This document shows, piece by piece, positions 4,222 to 5,183 of a stretch of DNA of 5,183 nucleotides; position 1 is the stretch's first letter; each line of letters starts with the position of its first letter. The DNA is from Candidatus Nesterenkonia stercoripullorum (GTDB taxonomy: Bacteria > Actinomycetota > Actinomycetes > Actinomycetales > Micrococcaceae), in contig DXGD01000192.1 in NCBI GenBank assembly GCA_019114115.1, forward strand, positions 1-5,183. Reading direction: 5' to 3'. The notes beneath the pieces are model-generated. The model saw only the letters and a list, made by a program, of their open reading frames with translations. It was not told the origin of the DNA and ran no database searches. Both the position numbers and the translations under genes were made by a program.

Positions 4222-5183
4222 GTGGCCCAGGACCCCTCATCCACACCGGCGCAGGGCACCGAAGCCATCGACCCTGTCATCAGTGAGCCTCCCGTGGAGG
4301 TCTCGCTGACTCCGGTCGTGCGCCCTGCGGCCGAGACGGAGAAGGACTCCGGCGGCTTCGTCCGCTCGCTGACCGAGTCATTGGCCTCCTCCTGGCACGC
4401 TTCCACGGAGGCGGACGCCGTCCTGGAGTGGGAGGAGTACGACGCCGAGGCCGCCGAGCGGGCACAGCGCGAAGCGCAGGACGCTGAGAACGTGCGCCAC
4501 GAATTCACGCCCGGCAGTGTCACAGGCAATGTCTACAGCCCTCATACCGCGTCCCAGGCAGCCGTCACGGGGTCCTCTGGCTCCGGGCAGTCGAGAGTCT
4601 CCCTGAGCGGCCACACCAGCTCCGTCGAGCAGGTCTCCCCGGGCCAGCCCATCACCGGCGGAATGTCCACAGGAGGCGTGCAGGTCGCCGGAGCGGCCAG
4701 CGGGCCGCAGACTGGTGGTGCGCTGGCCGCGGAGCCTATACGGCGTCGTTCGGTGCTGCGGCCCTCGTGGCTCAAGGGCCGGGCGCATGGGAGCGCCAAG
4801 AAGCAGGAAGCCTTCGACCGAACGGTCTTCGACCAGAAGGTCAGGCCTCAGCAGGTCTTCCGGAAGATCTTCCATCCTGAGCGGGCCGTCACCGGTGCCA
4901 TCCCGCTGGTCGAGTACCTTGCCGGGACGCCCTACGCCAATCCGTATCAGGCGGAGAACCCGGCCGGGACCGACGAGCTCGAGATCATCGGCTTCGTGCT
5001 CGACCTCGGCGAGGCGCTCTTCCGCTACGGTGCCGGAGCTCTTGAGGTCGAGACCTCGATCATCGCTGTGACGACGGCGTTCGGAATGAACAACACCGAC
5101 GTCGACATCACCAACCAGTCGATCAGCCTGAACTGGGCCCCTGAGGGGAAGATCCCGTACTCCCGGGTGCGCGTAGTGCGCTC
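4222..5183 (+). CDS. ThrE-family threonine/serine exporter, N-terminal part, 3' partial
   Basis: From GTG 4222 the frame stays open to the window edge, giving 320 complete codons. Residues 1-~220 are low-complexity: acidic and Ala/Glu-rich (60-95, with EWEEYDAEAAERAQREAQDAE), then Gly/Ser/Thr-rich (97-170), then basic (RRRSVLRPSWLKGRAHGSAKK). A conserved-looking domain starts near 251: ELEIIGFVLDLGEALFRYGAGALEVETSIIAVTTAFGMNNTDVDITNQSISLNW in outline, in which the LGE..FRYGAGA.EVE and FG..NTDVDIT pattern matches the soluble N-terminal domain of ThrE/DUF1212 proteins. In Corynebacterium glutamicum ThrE exports threonine and serine through about ten membrane helices. None is reached before the sequence ends, so the transport half is unseen. 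The gene follows the tRNA terminator and seems to be its own unit. Family is fairly sure; substrate is inferred. Confidence 0.85.
   Translation, partial: MAQDPSSTPAQGTEAIDPVISEPPVEVSLTPVVRPAAETEKDSGGFVRSLTESLASSWHASTEADAVLEWEEYDAEAAERAQREAQDAENVRHEFTPGSVTGNVYSPHTASQAAVTGSSGSGQSRVSLSGHTSSVEQVSPGQPITGGMSTGGVQVAGAASGPQTGGALAAEPIRRRSVLRPSWLKGRAHGSAKKQEAFDRTVFDQKVRPQQVFRKIFHPERAVTGAIPLVEYLAGTPYANPYQAENPAGTDELEIIGFVLDLGEALFRYGAGALEVETSIIAVTTAFGMNNTDVDITNQSISLNWAPEGKIPYSRVRVVR

Overview
The window reads as chromosomal DNA from a high-GC Gram-positive bacterium, most likely an actinobacterium. The reasons are strong G/C preference at third codon positions, GGAG-type ribosome binding sites, long GC-rich hairpins with little or no T-tract, and a ThrE-type exporter with a long hydrophilic N-terminus. 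A Micrococcales-like host is a guess from general resemblance. All supported genes lie on the + strand. I see no insertion sequence, phage gene or CRISPR array.

Layout. (1) 1-996 is the C-terminal half of a 14-helix (DHA2-type) MFS drug exporter, cut by the left edge and closed by a perfect 22-bp hairpin at 1056-1106. (2) 1107-1430 has no convincing gene; it holds a second hairpin (1267-1295) and a probable promoter. (3) 1431-1526 is a clear TPP riboswitch (THI-box) followed by a structured leader. (4) 1624-2349 and 2346-3026 are two tandem TenA-family genes overlapping by 4 bases (ATGA). The first lacks the catalytic cysteine (TenA_E-like); the second keeps it and the rest of the thiaminase II active site (TenA_C). 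(5) 3196-3882 is a stand-alone NAD(P)-binding Rossmann/SDR gene with its own strong ribosome binding site and an excellent T-tailed terminator. (6) 4035-4111 is tRNA-Val(CAC) with encoded CCA. (7) From 4222 to the right edge runs the N-terminal part of a ThrE-family threonine/serine exporter with a roughly 220-residue low-complexity leader.

The most informative unit is the thiamine-salvage operon. TenA_C enzymes hydrolyse amino-HMP to HMP, and characterised plant TenA_E enzymes mainly hydrolyse N-formyl-amino-HMP to amino-HMP. The pair could therefore carry out two consecutive steps in salvaging degraded thiamine, co-translated and switched by thiamine pyrophosphate. This is inference from residues, order and known family biochemistry. 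The MFS exporter, SDR protein, tRNA and ThrE gene look like separate transcription units with no evident link to thiamine.
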